A DNA stretch of 64,000 nt from Marinomonas balearica (GTDB lineage Bacteria > Pseudomonadota > Gammaproteobacteria > Pseudomonadales > Marinomonadaceae): positions 46,720 to 110,719 of the forward strand of contig NZ_SNXC01000017.1 in NCBI RefSeq assembly GCF_004362145.1, read 5' to 3'. This document shows positions 8,060 through 15,534 of this stretch, in pieces. The position numbers were made by a program, and so were the translations under genes. A model generated the notes under the pieces. It had not been told where the DNA came from and made no database searches. It worked only from the letters and a program-made list of their open reading frames with translations. The stretch's first letter is position 1, and each line of letters starts with the position of its first letter.

Positions 8060-9090
8060 AATTTTCACTTTTTGCTCATATGGAGCGTGTTGACGAACAT
8101 CAGCGTCAGCAAGATTTATATGATGAGTTTATTTCGTTGTGCCAAATAGCTGACGAAGGTGGTATGAGCACCATCTGGACGGGTGAGCACCATGGAATGG
8201 ATTTTACCATTGCTCCCAATCCTTTCTTAAACCTGATTGACCTATCACACCGCACTAAGAATGTACGTCTTGGAACGGGAACGGTCGTTGCTCCGTATTG
8301 GAACCCGATAAAGCTTGCTGGAGAAGCTGCGATGACGGATATCGTGACGGGGGGACGGCTAGAGCTTGGTATCGCTCGTGGTGCTTATTCGTTTGAATAT
8401 GAACGCATGGTTCAAGGGGGCATTGATGCATGGGAGGCCGGCGAACGCCTCCGTGAAATGGTGCCAGCGATAAAAGGTTTATGGAAAGGAAATCACACAC
8501 AGGACAGCAAGCACTACCAATTTCCTAAAACGACTTCGGCTCCTAAACCGCTTACCGAAGATGGTCCGCCAATTTGGGTCGCTGCGCGCGATATTAACAG
8601 TCATGAATTTGCTCTCAGTAACCACTGTAATGTACAAGTAACCCCCCTTTGGCAAGGTCTGGATGAAGTCGAGACCCTAATAGCTAAGTACAATGAGGCG
8701 TGTAATAAATTCGATCGTCGTACCAAAATCATGATTTTACAACATGCTTATGTTGCAAATGACGAGTCCGAGTTAGATCGTGCCGCAGCGAAATTACATG
8801 AATTTTATTGTTATTTTGGTGCATGGTTTAAAAATGAAAGACCCATCAATCATGGTCTGATTGAGTCTTTAACAAAAGACGAAATTGAAAATCATCCTTT
8901 CTATAAGAAAGAAGCTATCCGCAAAGACTTAATGATTGGTACTTCAAAGCAAATTATTGAGCGTTTGAAGCATTATGAAGATCTAGGATACGATGAGTTC
9001 TCATACTGGTCCGACTCCGGTATGAGCCGTAGCGAGAAAGAAATCTCATTGCGCCGATTCATTGATGAAGTCATGCCTGCATTCAGTTAA
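8056..9090 (+). CDS. LLM-class flavin-dependent monooxygenase
   Basis: A 344-residue TIM-barrel flavin monooxygenase of the bacterial-luciferase family. Characteristic stretches are TIWTGEHHGMDFTIAPNPF, GTGTVVAPYWNPIKLAGEAA and RLELGIARGAYSFEYERMV. It uses reduced flavin from the preceding reductase to hydroxylate or ring-open a substrate. Translation is coupled to the reductase by a 4-base overlap. With hydrolase and aldehyde dehydrogenase partners this resembles TgnA-type N-methylpyridine ring-opening oxygenases, although RutA- and alkanal-type enzymes share the fold. The reaction class is firm; the substrate is inferred from context. Confidence 0.88.
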   Translation: MKFSLFAHMERVDEHQRQQDLYDEFISLCQIADEGGMSTIWTGEHHGMDFTIAPNPFLNLIDLSHRTKNVRLGTGTVVAPYWNPIKLAGEAAMTDIVTGGRLELGIARGAYSFEYERMVQGGIDAWEAGERLREMVPAIKGLWKGNHTQDSKHYQFPKTTSAPKPLTEDGPPIWVAARDINSHEFALSNHCNVQVTPLWQGLDEVETLIAKYNEACNKFDRRTKIMILQHAYVANDESELDRAAAKLHEFYCYFGAWFKNERPINHGLIESLTKDEIENHPFYKKEAIRKDLMIGTSKQIIERLKHYEDLGYDEFSYWSDSGMSRSEKEISLRRFIDEVMPAFS

Positions 9091-9100
9091 GGAGTAATTT

Positions 9101-10591
9101 ATGTCGGAGCAAAACTATCCTCATTATCCGTTGCTAATCGACGGGGAATGGGTGCAGGGAAAAGAAGGTAGGGTATTTGATTCCATTAACCCTGCCACAG
9201 GGCAGAAATGGGCAACATTTGCTTGTGCTGAAGTAGACGATGTCGATCGTGCTGTAAAAGCGGCGCGTCGCGTATTGTCTCAATCTAACTGGGGTGGATT
9301 AACGCAAACCCAGCGAGGAGCCTTGCTGTATAAATTGGCTGATCTATTGGAACAGCATTCGCAAACGCTTGGGGAGATTGAAACGACCGACAGCGGCAAA
9401 CTGGCAGCCGAAACCATGTCTCAAGCGAAGTATGTTGCAAATTACTATCGTTATTATGCTGGGCTTGCTGACAAAATCGAAGGGCAAACATTGCCAATTG
9501 ATAAGCCAGATATGCATGTGTTTACCAAGCCGGAACCCATTGGAGTGGTCGCCGCGGTTGTCCCGTGGAATGCTCAAATGTTTCTTACCGCGACGAAACT
9601 GGCTCCAGCATTGGCTGCGGGTTGCTCTGTGGTGATAAAGGCATCAGAAGTCGCCCCCGCTGCGATTTTAGAATTTGCTAAACTAATCGGCGAAGCAGGT
9701 TTTCCGGATGGTGTTGTGTCGGTTATTACGGGAGATGCCGAAGGCTGTGCGATTCCTTTAACATCCCATCCAGATATCGACAGATTGGCGTTTACCGGAG
9801 GGCCGGAAACCGCAAAACATGTGGTTCGTAATACGGCGAATAATTTTGCGGTCACATCGCTTGAACTGGGCGGGAAGTCTCCAATTTTAGTGTTTGATGA
9901 TGCGGATTTAGAAAGCGCAACAAACGGCATTATCGCCGGTAACTTTGGAGCCTCGGGTCAGTCTTGTGTCGCAGGATCTCGCGTTTACGTACAAAGGCCA
10001 CTTTATGACAAAATCATCGCCTTATTGCTGGAAAAAACCAAGCAAATTGTAGTAGGTAACCCGCTTGATTCAGCAACGCATATTGGGCCTTTGTGTACTA
10101 TGGCTCAAATTGAGTGCATTGAATCCACCCTTGTGAAAGCGAAGGAGCAAGGTGCCAAAATATTAAGCGGTGGCCAGCGACTGTCAGACCTTGGATCCGA
10201 ACATTATTTTGAACCGACGATTGTTGAGTGTCCCACCGACGATATTGAAACCCTAAAAGTTGAAATGTTTGGCCCCGTTCTGTCTATTGCTTGTTTTGAC
10301 TCCGAGGAAGAGGCAATTGTGCTAGCCAACGATTCTCAATTTGGACTAGGATCTGGCCTTTTTACGGAAAACTTGTCCAGAGCTATGCGAGTGTCGCAAA
10401 AAATTCAGTCCGGTATTTGTTGGGTAAATACGTATCGAGCGGTTTCGCCTATTGCTCCTTTCGGTGGAGTGAATCAATCAGGGTATGGGCGAGAAGCCGG
10501 GATACAGGCTATTCAAGATTATATTCGTATACGAACGACTTGGATCAGTACTTCCAGTGAGCCGATGGGAAATCCATTTGTGATGCGTTAA
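9101..10591 (+). CDS. NAD(P)-dependent aldehyde dehydrogenase
   Basis: A 496-residue aldehyde dehydrogenase of standard length. It has the cofactor loop VVPWNAQMFLTATKLAPALAAGC, the glycine motif FTGGPETAKHV, the general-base glutamate in LELGGKSP and the catalytic cysteine in GQSCVAGSRVYV. It would oxidise an aldehyde or lactol produced by ring opening to the acid. AAGGAG lies upstream of ATG 9101. It is the last gene of the divergent operon and is followed by a stem-loop terminator. In the trigonelline pathway an enzyme of this family (TgnC) acts after the two-component oxygenase. Confidence 0.93.
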   Translation: MSEQNYPHYPLLIDGEWVQGKEGRVFDSINPATGQKWATFACAEVDDVDRAVKAARRVLSQSNWGGLTQTQRGALLYKLADLLEQHSQTLGEIETTDSGKLAAETMSQAKYVANYYRYYAGLADKIEGQTLPIDKPDMHVFTKPEPIGVVAAVVPWNAQMFLTATKLAPALAAGCSVVIKASEVAPAAILEFAKLIGEAGFPDGVVSVITGDAEGCAIPLTSHPDIDRLAFTGGPETAKHVVRNTANNFAVTSLELGGKSPILVFDDADLESATNGIIAGNFGASGQSCVAGSRVYVQRPLYDKIIALLLEKTKQIVVGNPLDSATHIGPLCTMAQIECIESTLVKAKEQGAKILSGGQRLSDLGSEHYFEPTIVECPTDDIETLKVEMFGPVLSIACFDSEEEAIVLANDSQFGLGSGLFTENLSRAMRVSQKIQSGICWVNTYRAVSPIAPFGGVNQSGYGREAGIQAIQDYIRIRTTWISTSSEPMGNPFVMR

Positions 10592-10620
10592 TGGTGGTCT
10601 AACAGGGTGTTGCTCGTAAG

Positions 10621-10655
10621 AATGCACTTTCTTTATAGGGAGGTGCATTTTTTTT
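10621..10655 (+). terminator. Terminator after the monooxygenase operon
   Basis: Arms AATGCAC (10621-10627) and GTGCATT (10643-10649) pair perfectly and are followed by an eight-base T run. It lies about 30 bases past the aldehyde dehydrogenase stop. Confidence 0.75.
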
Positions 10656-10820
10656 CGTCGTCAGTTTAATAAGGTGAGAAAAAATAATCTATTACCTAAG
10701 ATTATATCGTTTGTTATGCTAATTGCTTGTCGATATTATGCCTCTTAATGACAACGAGAGCAGATATATCTTATCAAGATATGATCGTCTCCAATCAAAT
10801 TCACCATATTGGAGCCACAA

Positions 10821-11030
10821 ATGAATTTAAATAACGACTATTACCTAGCTAAACCAAAATCAAATGCTCATGTATCTGATATTGAGCTAGACTTTTTTCA
10901 TGCTCAACTAGAAGCTCATTTGTTGTTCGCAAAGTGGATTAAAGCGGGAATCCGCAAGATCGTTAAGTGTGTTGTAAGTCTTTCAAAAGCGTCTTTAACG
11001 ATCCGCCCTGTTCAGTTCGCTAAACGCTAA
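10821..11030 (+). CDS. Small hypothetical protein, 69 aa
   Basis: A 69-residue basic protein I do not recognise. ATG 10821 has GGAG seven bases upstream, a convincing site. Residues about 20-45 (SDIELDFFHAQLEAHLLFAKWIKAG) suit an amphipathic helix, and the tail is rich in Lys/Arg and ends in AKR. It lies alone between the operon terminator and the convergent IclR gene, with an AT-rich upstream region of about 160 bases. It loosely recalls DUF1127-like small proteins but lacks their arginine-rich signature. Likely a real small gene of unknown role. Confidence 0.55.
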   Translation: MNLNNDYYLAKPKSNAHVSDIELDFFHAQLEAHLLFAKWIKAGIRKIVKCVVSLSKASLTIRPVQFAKR

Positions 11031-11132
11031 ACACAACATATTCATTTACCCCTTTAAATGTATATGGAACATGGATGTTCACCCTAAATTTTTCTTTTCG
11101 ATTCTTTTCTTTTTCTTATCTCGCTTTATCTT

Positions 11133-11903
11133 TTAAGGTGTTTCTTTTGAAATAGCCTTTGCCGTTTCCAGCAATAATGTTTTTGCTTCTTCAAATTGTT
11201 CCTGATTGTTCATGATTTGGTCCGCGCCAGAAATGTTGATCGCAGCAACGGTTTTCCCTAAATAATTGGTCACAGGTACGGCGATTGCGGTAGCGTTGTC
11301 AGATCGGTTACTAGAATATCCTTGATGCCACTCTTTTTTTAACAGTGTTTTCAGTTCTGGGAGGCTTTGAGGGTGAGGTCCTGGATAACGGTCTAGTTGA
11401 ATGGTCTGATACATTGCATTGAACTCAATGTCGCTTAACTGCTGCAATAGTAATCTTCCCATGGCGTTCGAATGGCAAGGTAATCGAGCGCCGACAGGCA
11501 TATTTACTGATAAACGCTGTGCAGCTTGCGCTCGGTAGATATAGACAGTGTCTAACCCATCACGTATGGCCAAATGACAAGAGATAGAAGTATTGTCGCG
11601 CAGTGCGTTTAAGTGAGGAGCAGCAATGTCGACAAGATCTTTCCCCGCCAAAAAAGCAAAGCCTCTGGAAACAACCTGCGGTCCCAGTTCGTAAGCATTG
11701 CGTGTGACTTTTTTCAGATACCCCATGTCCAATAAGGTTTGAACAATACGATACGTTGATGATGCGCTTACTCCTAGTTGGTCTGCAAAATCTTGAGTGC
11801 TTAATACTCGATTTTCCTTATCAAACATTTCGATGATTTGAAGCCCTCGTGCCAATGCTGGTACGTAGTAATCAGGCACCTTATTGTTGGTGGATTCCGG
11901 CAT
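11133..11903 (-). CDS. IclR family transcriptional regulator
   Basis: An IclR regulator of about 256 residues with an N-terminal winged helix (ALARGLQIIEMFDKENRVLSTQDFADQLGVSASSTYRIVQTLL) and a C-terminal ligand-binding GAF-like domain (VNMPVGARLPCHSNAMGRLLL; GYSSNRSDNATAIAVPV; AAINISG). ATG 11903 is chosen because GAGGAAG precedes it; the frame continues upstream to 11984 without support. It is divergent from purU and the sarcosine-oxidase-type genes, and a 14-bp palindrome sits between them. It probably controls that operon in response to a small acid. Confidence 0.88.
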   Translation of the reverse strand: MPESTNNKVPDYYVPALARGLQIIEMFDKENRVLSTQDFADQLGVSASSTYRIVQTLLDMGYLKKVTRNAYELGPQVVSRGFAFLAGKDLVDIAAPHLNALRDNTSISCHLAIRDGLDTVYIYRAQAAQRLSVNMPVGARLPCHSNAMGRLLLQQLSDIEFNAMYQTIQLDRYPGPHPQSLPELKTLLKKEWHQGYSSNRSDNATAIAVPVTNYLGKTVAAINISGADQIMNNQEQFEEAKTLLLETAKAISKETP

Positions 11904-11996
11904 TTTCTTCCTCATGTAAAAATATTTTTCATATTTGAATAAAATTAGGTGATAGTTACTTAAATATTGTGATTTTGTTTTCAAAATAAAATTTAT

Positions 11997-12010
11997 TTCA
12001 ATATATTGAA
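11997..12010. promoter_or_regulatory. Palindrome TTCAATATATTGAA in iclR-purU intergenic region
   Basis: A perfect 14-bp palindrome centred between the divergent iclR-type gene and purU. IclR regulators bind pseudo-palindromes of this kind in divergent promoters. The sequence is AT-rich, so chance is not excluded. Confidence 0.45.
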
Positions 12011-12085
12011 TTTAAACCTGTATTTAAAGTGATAAGTACAAAAAGTTTATTCATATATGTATTTAAAGATTTAGAGGAGTGATTC

Positions 12086-12946
12086 ATGTCTCAACCGAAA
12101 GAGTTCGTACTGAAAGCCTCATGTGATGCAACAAGTGGAATCGTGGCGTCCGTTTCTACCTATTTGGCAGATCACGGGTGCTATATTTCTGAAATGCATC
12201 AATACGATGATGAAGACACCCAACGCTTCTTCATGCGTGCTCTGTGTAAGGTCGAGTCTGATGATAATTCTATTAGCAGTATTCGAGCAGGTTTGGATGA
12301 TCAAGTTTCGCGCTTTAATATGGATTGGAGTATCTATGATATGGATGAGCCAGTCAGGGTGCTACTAATGGTCAGCAAGTTTGATCACTGTTTGGATGAT
12401 CTGCTTTATCGTCACCGTAAAGGTGAGCTTCCGATGGAAATCACAGCCATTGTTTCAAATCATAAAGACCTACGATCTATGGCGGAGCGCGAAGGTATTC
12501 GTTTTGTCCATTTGCCTGTGACCAAAGAGAATAAATTCGATCAAGAAGATGCATTGATGCAAATTGTTGAAGAGACCAATACCGATTTGGTTGTATTGGC
12601 TCGCTATATGCAAATTCTTTCGGATTCCTTGTGTAAAAAATTGCACGGTCGTGCGATTAATATCCATCACTCTTTTCTACCCGGTTTCAAAGGTGCTAAG
12701 CCTTACCACCAAGCCCATGAACGTGGCGTTAAGCTAATTGGTGCGACCGCACATTATGTCACTTCAGATTTAGATGAAGGCCCAATCATTGAGCAAGCGG
12801 TTCAGCCTGTTGATCATACTTATTCATCTGAGCGTCTCGTGGCCGTTGGGCGCGATACGGAAACCGTTGCTTTAGCAAATGCGGTGCGTATGCACTTAGA
12901 ACATCGTGTATTCATGTACGGCAATAAAACGATTGTTTTTAAATAA
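12086..12946 (+). CDS. purU: Formyltetrahydrofolate deformylase
   Basis: PurU hydrolyses 10-formyl-THF to formate and THF, which drains C1 units when demethylation loads folate. The 286 residues comprise an N-terminal ACT domain (about 8-85) and a formyltransferase-fold domain with the catalytic Asn and His in INIHHSFLPGFKGAKPYHQA and the Asp in TAHYVTSDLDEGPIIEQ. GAGGAG precedes ATG 12086. It leads the purU-folD-soxBDAG operon, an arrangement that regenerates THF and removes formaldehyde-derived C1 as formate. Confidence 0.95.
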   Translation: MSQPKEFVLKASCDATSGIVASVSTYLADHGCYISEMHQYDDEDTQRFFMRALCKVESDDNSISSIRAGLDDQVSRFNMDWSIYDMDEPVRVLLMVSKFDHCLDDLLYRHRKGELPMEITAIVSNHKDLRSMAEREGIRFVHLPVTKENKFDQEDALMQIVEETNTDLVVLARYMQILSDSLCKKLHGRAINIHHSFLPGFKGAKPYHQAHERGVKLIGATAHYVTSDLDEGPIIEQAVQPVDHTYSSERLVAVGRDTETVALANAVRMHLEHRVFMYGNKTIVFK

Positions 12947-13010
12947 CCTTCAATACGTCTTTTAGGTAATGAAGCAGAAAACCAAACGACAGTTTAGATA
13001 AGGTGGCAAC

Positions 13011-13928
13011 GTGGCGGATAGAATTGACGGGAAACGTCTTGCGAATGGTCTTATTCAGGGACTGACTAAAGAGGTTGAACAGTTTAAAGCGAGCCATAAT
13101 GTGGTTCCCGGTCTGGCCGTGGTTCTAGTCGGCCACGATCCAGCGAGTCAGGTGTATGTATCGAGTAAAGTAAAACGCGCAAAAGAAGCGGGGCTTAACT
13201 CAATTGAGCATTACCTCAGTGAAGACTGCTCTCAATCCGAGTTAGATGGTGTGATTGAGCAGTTAAATTCCAACCCAAATGTTCATGGAATATTGGTTCA
13301 GTTGCCGTTGCCTTCTCACCTTTGTGAGAAAAAGGTGATCGAATCCATTGCGCCTGAAAAAGACGTAGATGGATTTCACCCTCAAAATGTCGGACGTCTT
13401 GGTACAGGAGAGGCGAGTCTAACGCCGTGTACGCCACTCGGTTGCATGCTGATGTTGCGTCAACATTTTGGCGACTGTCTAAGTGGCCTCTCTGGAAAAC
13501 ACGCTGTGGTGATCGGGCGTTCTAATATCGTTGGCAAGCCAATGGCACAGTTATTGTTGCAAGCCAATTGCACGGTCACAGTTGTTCATTCTCGCACTCA
13601 AAATATTGAGTCATTGTGCCAACAAGCCGACATATTGATTGCTGCAGTCGGCCAACCTGAAATGGTTAAGTCGAGCTGGGTGAAAACAGGGGCTGTTGTC
13701 ATTGATGTGGGAATCAATGCAATAAGCCGAGATGGAAAACGAAAACTAGTAGGGGATGTTGAGTTTGACTCTGTTTCTGGTGTTGCGTCAGCGCTGAGCC
13801 CTGTGCCCGGCGGAGTAGGGCCCATGACGATCGCGTGTTTGATGCAAAACACATTAACCGCAGCTAAAAATCAAATTAACTTACCGACCAATAAACCCTT
13901 TTCAGCTCAAATGCAGACGGAGATGTAA
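13011..13928 (+). CDS. folD: Methylene-THF dehydrogenase/cyclohydrolase
   Basis: Bifunctional FolD (305 residues) converts 5,10-methylene-THF to 10-formyl-THF. Family motifs are present: [14 protein letters not shown] with the catalytic Lys, [26 protein letters not shown] for NADP binding, and [10 protein letters not shown]. The start is GTG 13011 with AAGGTGG just upstream. It lies between purU and soxB with short gaps, so methylene-THF formed at the oxidase passes through FolD and PurU to formate. It may be a pathway-dedicated paralogue of the housekeeping folD. Confidence 0.94.
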   Translation: MADRIDGKRLANGLIQGLTKEVEQFKASHNVVPGLAVVLVGHDPASQVYVSSKVKRAKEAGLNSIEHYLSEDCSQSELDGVIEQLNSNPNVHGILVQLPLPSHLCEKKVIESIAPEKDVDGFHPQNVGRLGTGEASLTPCTPLGCMLMLRQHFGDCLSGLSGKHAVVIGRSNIVGKPMAQLLLQANCTVTVVHSRTQNIESLCQQADILIAAVGQPEMVKSSWVKTGAVVIDVGINAISRDGKRKLVGDVEFDSVSGVASALSPVPGGVGPMTIACLMQNTLTAAKNQINLPTNKPFSAQMQTEM

Positions 13929-13931
13929 GCG

Positions 13932-15179
13932 ATGCCTTTTTCATTACTGAAATACGGTCTTAAAAATGACTATCCTTTCGAGCAAGACGCAGACCTGCCA
14001 TCGCCGTCTGAGCTTAAAAAACACTACGATGTTGTGATCATTGGTGGTGGCGGACACGGCGTCGCCACGGCGTACTATTTAGCGAAGTATCACGGCATTA
14101 CTAACATTGCGATATTAGAAAAAGGTTATCTCGGTGGCGGGAATACTGCTAGAAACACCGCGGTTATTCGCTCGAACTACCTCACTTCAGAAGGCGTTAA
14201 ATTCTACAAAGAATCCGTGGATCTATTTCAGGGGCTTTCGAATGAGTTTGATTTCAACATCATGTATTCATCTCGTGGGCAACTGACGCTGGCGCATACT
14301 GATGCCACCGTGCGCTCATTTCGACAACGTACTGAAGTCAATAAGCACTTCGGTGGACGAACGGAACTGATTGACCCTCAACAGATTAAAGAACTGGTTC
14401 CTACATTGAATATGAACCCTGCAGACATGCCTGTGTTGGCGGGGCTTTGGCATATTGATGGCGCAACAGCACGCCATGACGCCGTTGCATGGGGTTACGC
14501 TAAAGGTGCGACCCAACGAGGTGTTGAACTACACCAACTAACAGAAGTCGTTGATGTCATTGTTGAAAAGGGTCGAGCAACCGGAGTTAAAACGAATCGC
14601 GGAACTGTTCATTGTGATTGCGTGATACAAGCGGTGGCGGGACACAGTTCGCTTGTTGCGGCAATGGCTGGAATTAAAATGCCGATCACGACCTATCCAT
14701 TGCAAGCGATGGTCACTCAACCGGTAAAACCGTTTCTTGATCCTTTGGTAAGTTCGTCTGCATTGCATTGTTACGTACAGCAAACGGGCCGTGGAGAGAT
14801 CGTTTTTGGTGGGGGCTCAGATCCTTATCCGTTGTATAACACTCGTTCTACGCTCGACCTTAAAGAAAGTCTGCTGGCTCATGCGGTTGAAATGTTTCCG
14901 TTTATGGCAAATCTAAAGCTCATGCGTCAATGGGCAGGTATCACCGACATGACGTCGGACTACAGCCCGATTATGGGGTTAAGTCCTGTTGAAAATTATT
15001 ATCTTGATGCCGGTTGGGGTACATGGGGCTTTAAATCAACGCCAATATGCGGAAAAACGATGGCGGAACTGGTCGCTTCAGGAGGCAAGGTGCCCGATCT
15101 TATCGCACCATTTTCAATGGATCGATTTGATGAGTTCCGTCAGGTTAACGAAATGGGTGCAACGGCTGCGAGCCACTAA
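13932..15179 (+). CDS. soxB: Sarcosine oxidase-type beta subunit
   Basis: The catalytic flavoprotein subunit of a heterotetrameric N-methyl amino acid oxidase/dehydrogenase, 415 residues. It has the dinucleotide site VVIIGGGGHGVATAYYLA and the DGATARHDAVAWGYA segment, whose His182 corresponds to the residue that carries covalent FMN in bacterial TSOX (His173 there). FAD binds non-covalently. It lies three bases after folD. The subunit is homologous both to SoxB of sarcosine oxidase and to MgdA of N-methylglutamate dehydrogenase, so the actual N-methyl substrate is open. Confidence 0.9.
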   Translation: MPFSLLKYGLKNDYPFEQDADLPSPSELKKHYDVVIIGGGGHGVATAYYLAKYHGITNIAILEKGYLGGGNTARNTAVIRSNYLTSEGVKFYKESVDLFQGLSNEFDFNIMYSSRGQLTLAHTDATVRSFRQRTEVNKHFGGRTELIDPQQIKELVPTLNMNPADMPVLAGLWHIDGATARHDAVAWGYAKGATQRGVELHQLTEVVDVIVEKGRATGVKTNRGTVHCDCVIQAVAGHSSLVAAMAGIKMPITTYPLQAMVTQPVKPFLDPLVSSSALHCYVQQTGRGEIVFGGGSDPYPLYNTRSTLDLKESLLAHAVEMFPFMANLKLMRQWAGITDMTSDYSPIMGLSPVENYYLDAGWGTWGFKSTPICGKTMAELVASGGKVPDLIAPFSMDRFDEFRQVNEMGATAASH

Positions 15180-15207
15180 TTAAATGAGATGTGAGGAGCA
15201 GTGACTC

Positions 15208-15534
15208 ATGAAATTAATGAATTGTCCGCTAAACGGACCACGTAACATCAGTGAGTTTGTCTACGGTGGGGAAGTCCGCCCTATGCCAAACCAAGCGACC
15301 TGTTCAGACAAAGAATGGGCAGACTATGTGTTTTACTCTGATAACAACATCCGCATCGTCAAAGAATGGTGGTTTCATTCTCCATCAGGTTATTGGTTTA
15401 TTGCTGAGCGTCACACCGCGAGTGACGAAATTGTTAAAACCTATGACTCATCCGAGCTTTTTAGTGAACGTGTTGAATTCAACGCTCCTGATGATCAACC
15501 TGCACCAGTTTTGCAAACGGAGGGGCTAAAATGA
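15208..15534 (+). CDS. soxD: Sarcosine oxidase-type delta subunit, zinc ligands degenerate
   Basis: The small delta subunit (108 residues) binds zinc in classical tetrameric sarcosine oxidase through three Cys and one His. Here the N-terminal motif reads NCPLNGPRN: Cys6 is kept but the second Cys is Asn9. The later region EWWFHSPSGYWFIAER keeps His57, but no cysteine follows where the GC motif normally lies. The fold signature (EFVYGGEVRP, WADYVFY, EWW, WFIAER) is intact, so this is a true delta homologue with a lost or altered metal site. It overlaps soxA by four bases. Confidence 0.88.
   Translation: MKLMNCPLNGPRNISEFVYGGEVRPMPNQATCSDKEWADYVFYSDNNIRIVKEWWFHSPSGYWFIAERHTASDEIVKTYDSSELFSERVEFNAPDDQPAPVLQTEGLK

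Noticed and set aside
11985..12085. Possible glycine or folate-type riboswitch before purU
   Set aside because: The leader is short and AT-rich without conserved riboswitch core bases; a protein-operator palindrome explains the region better.
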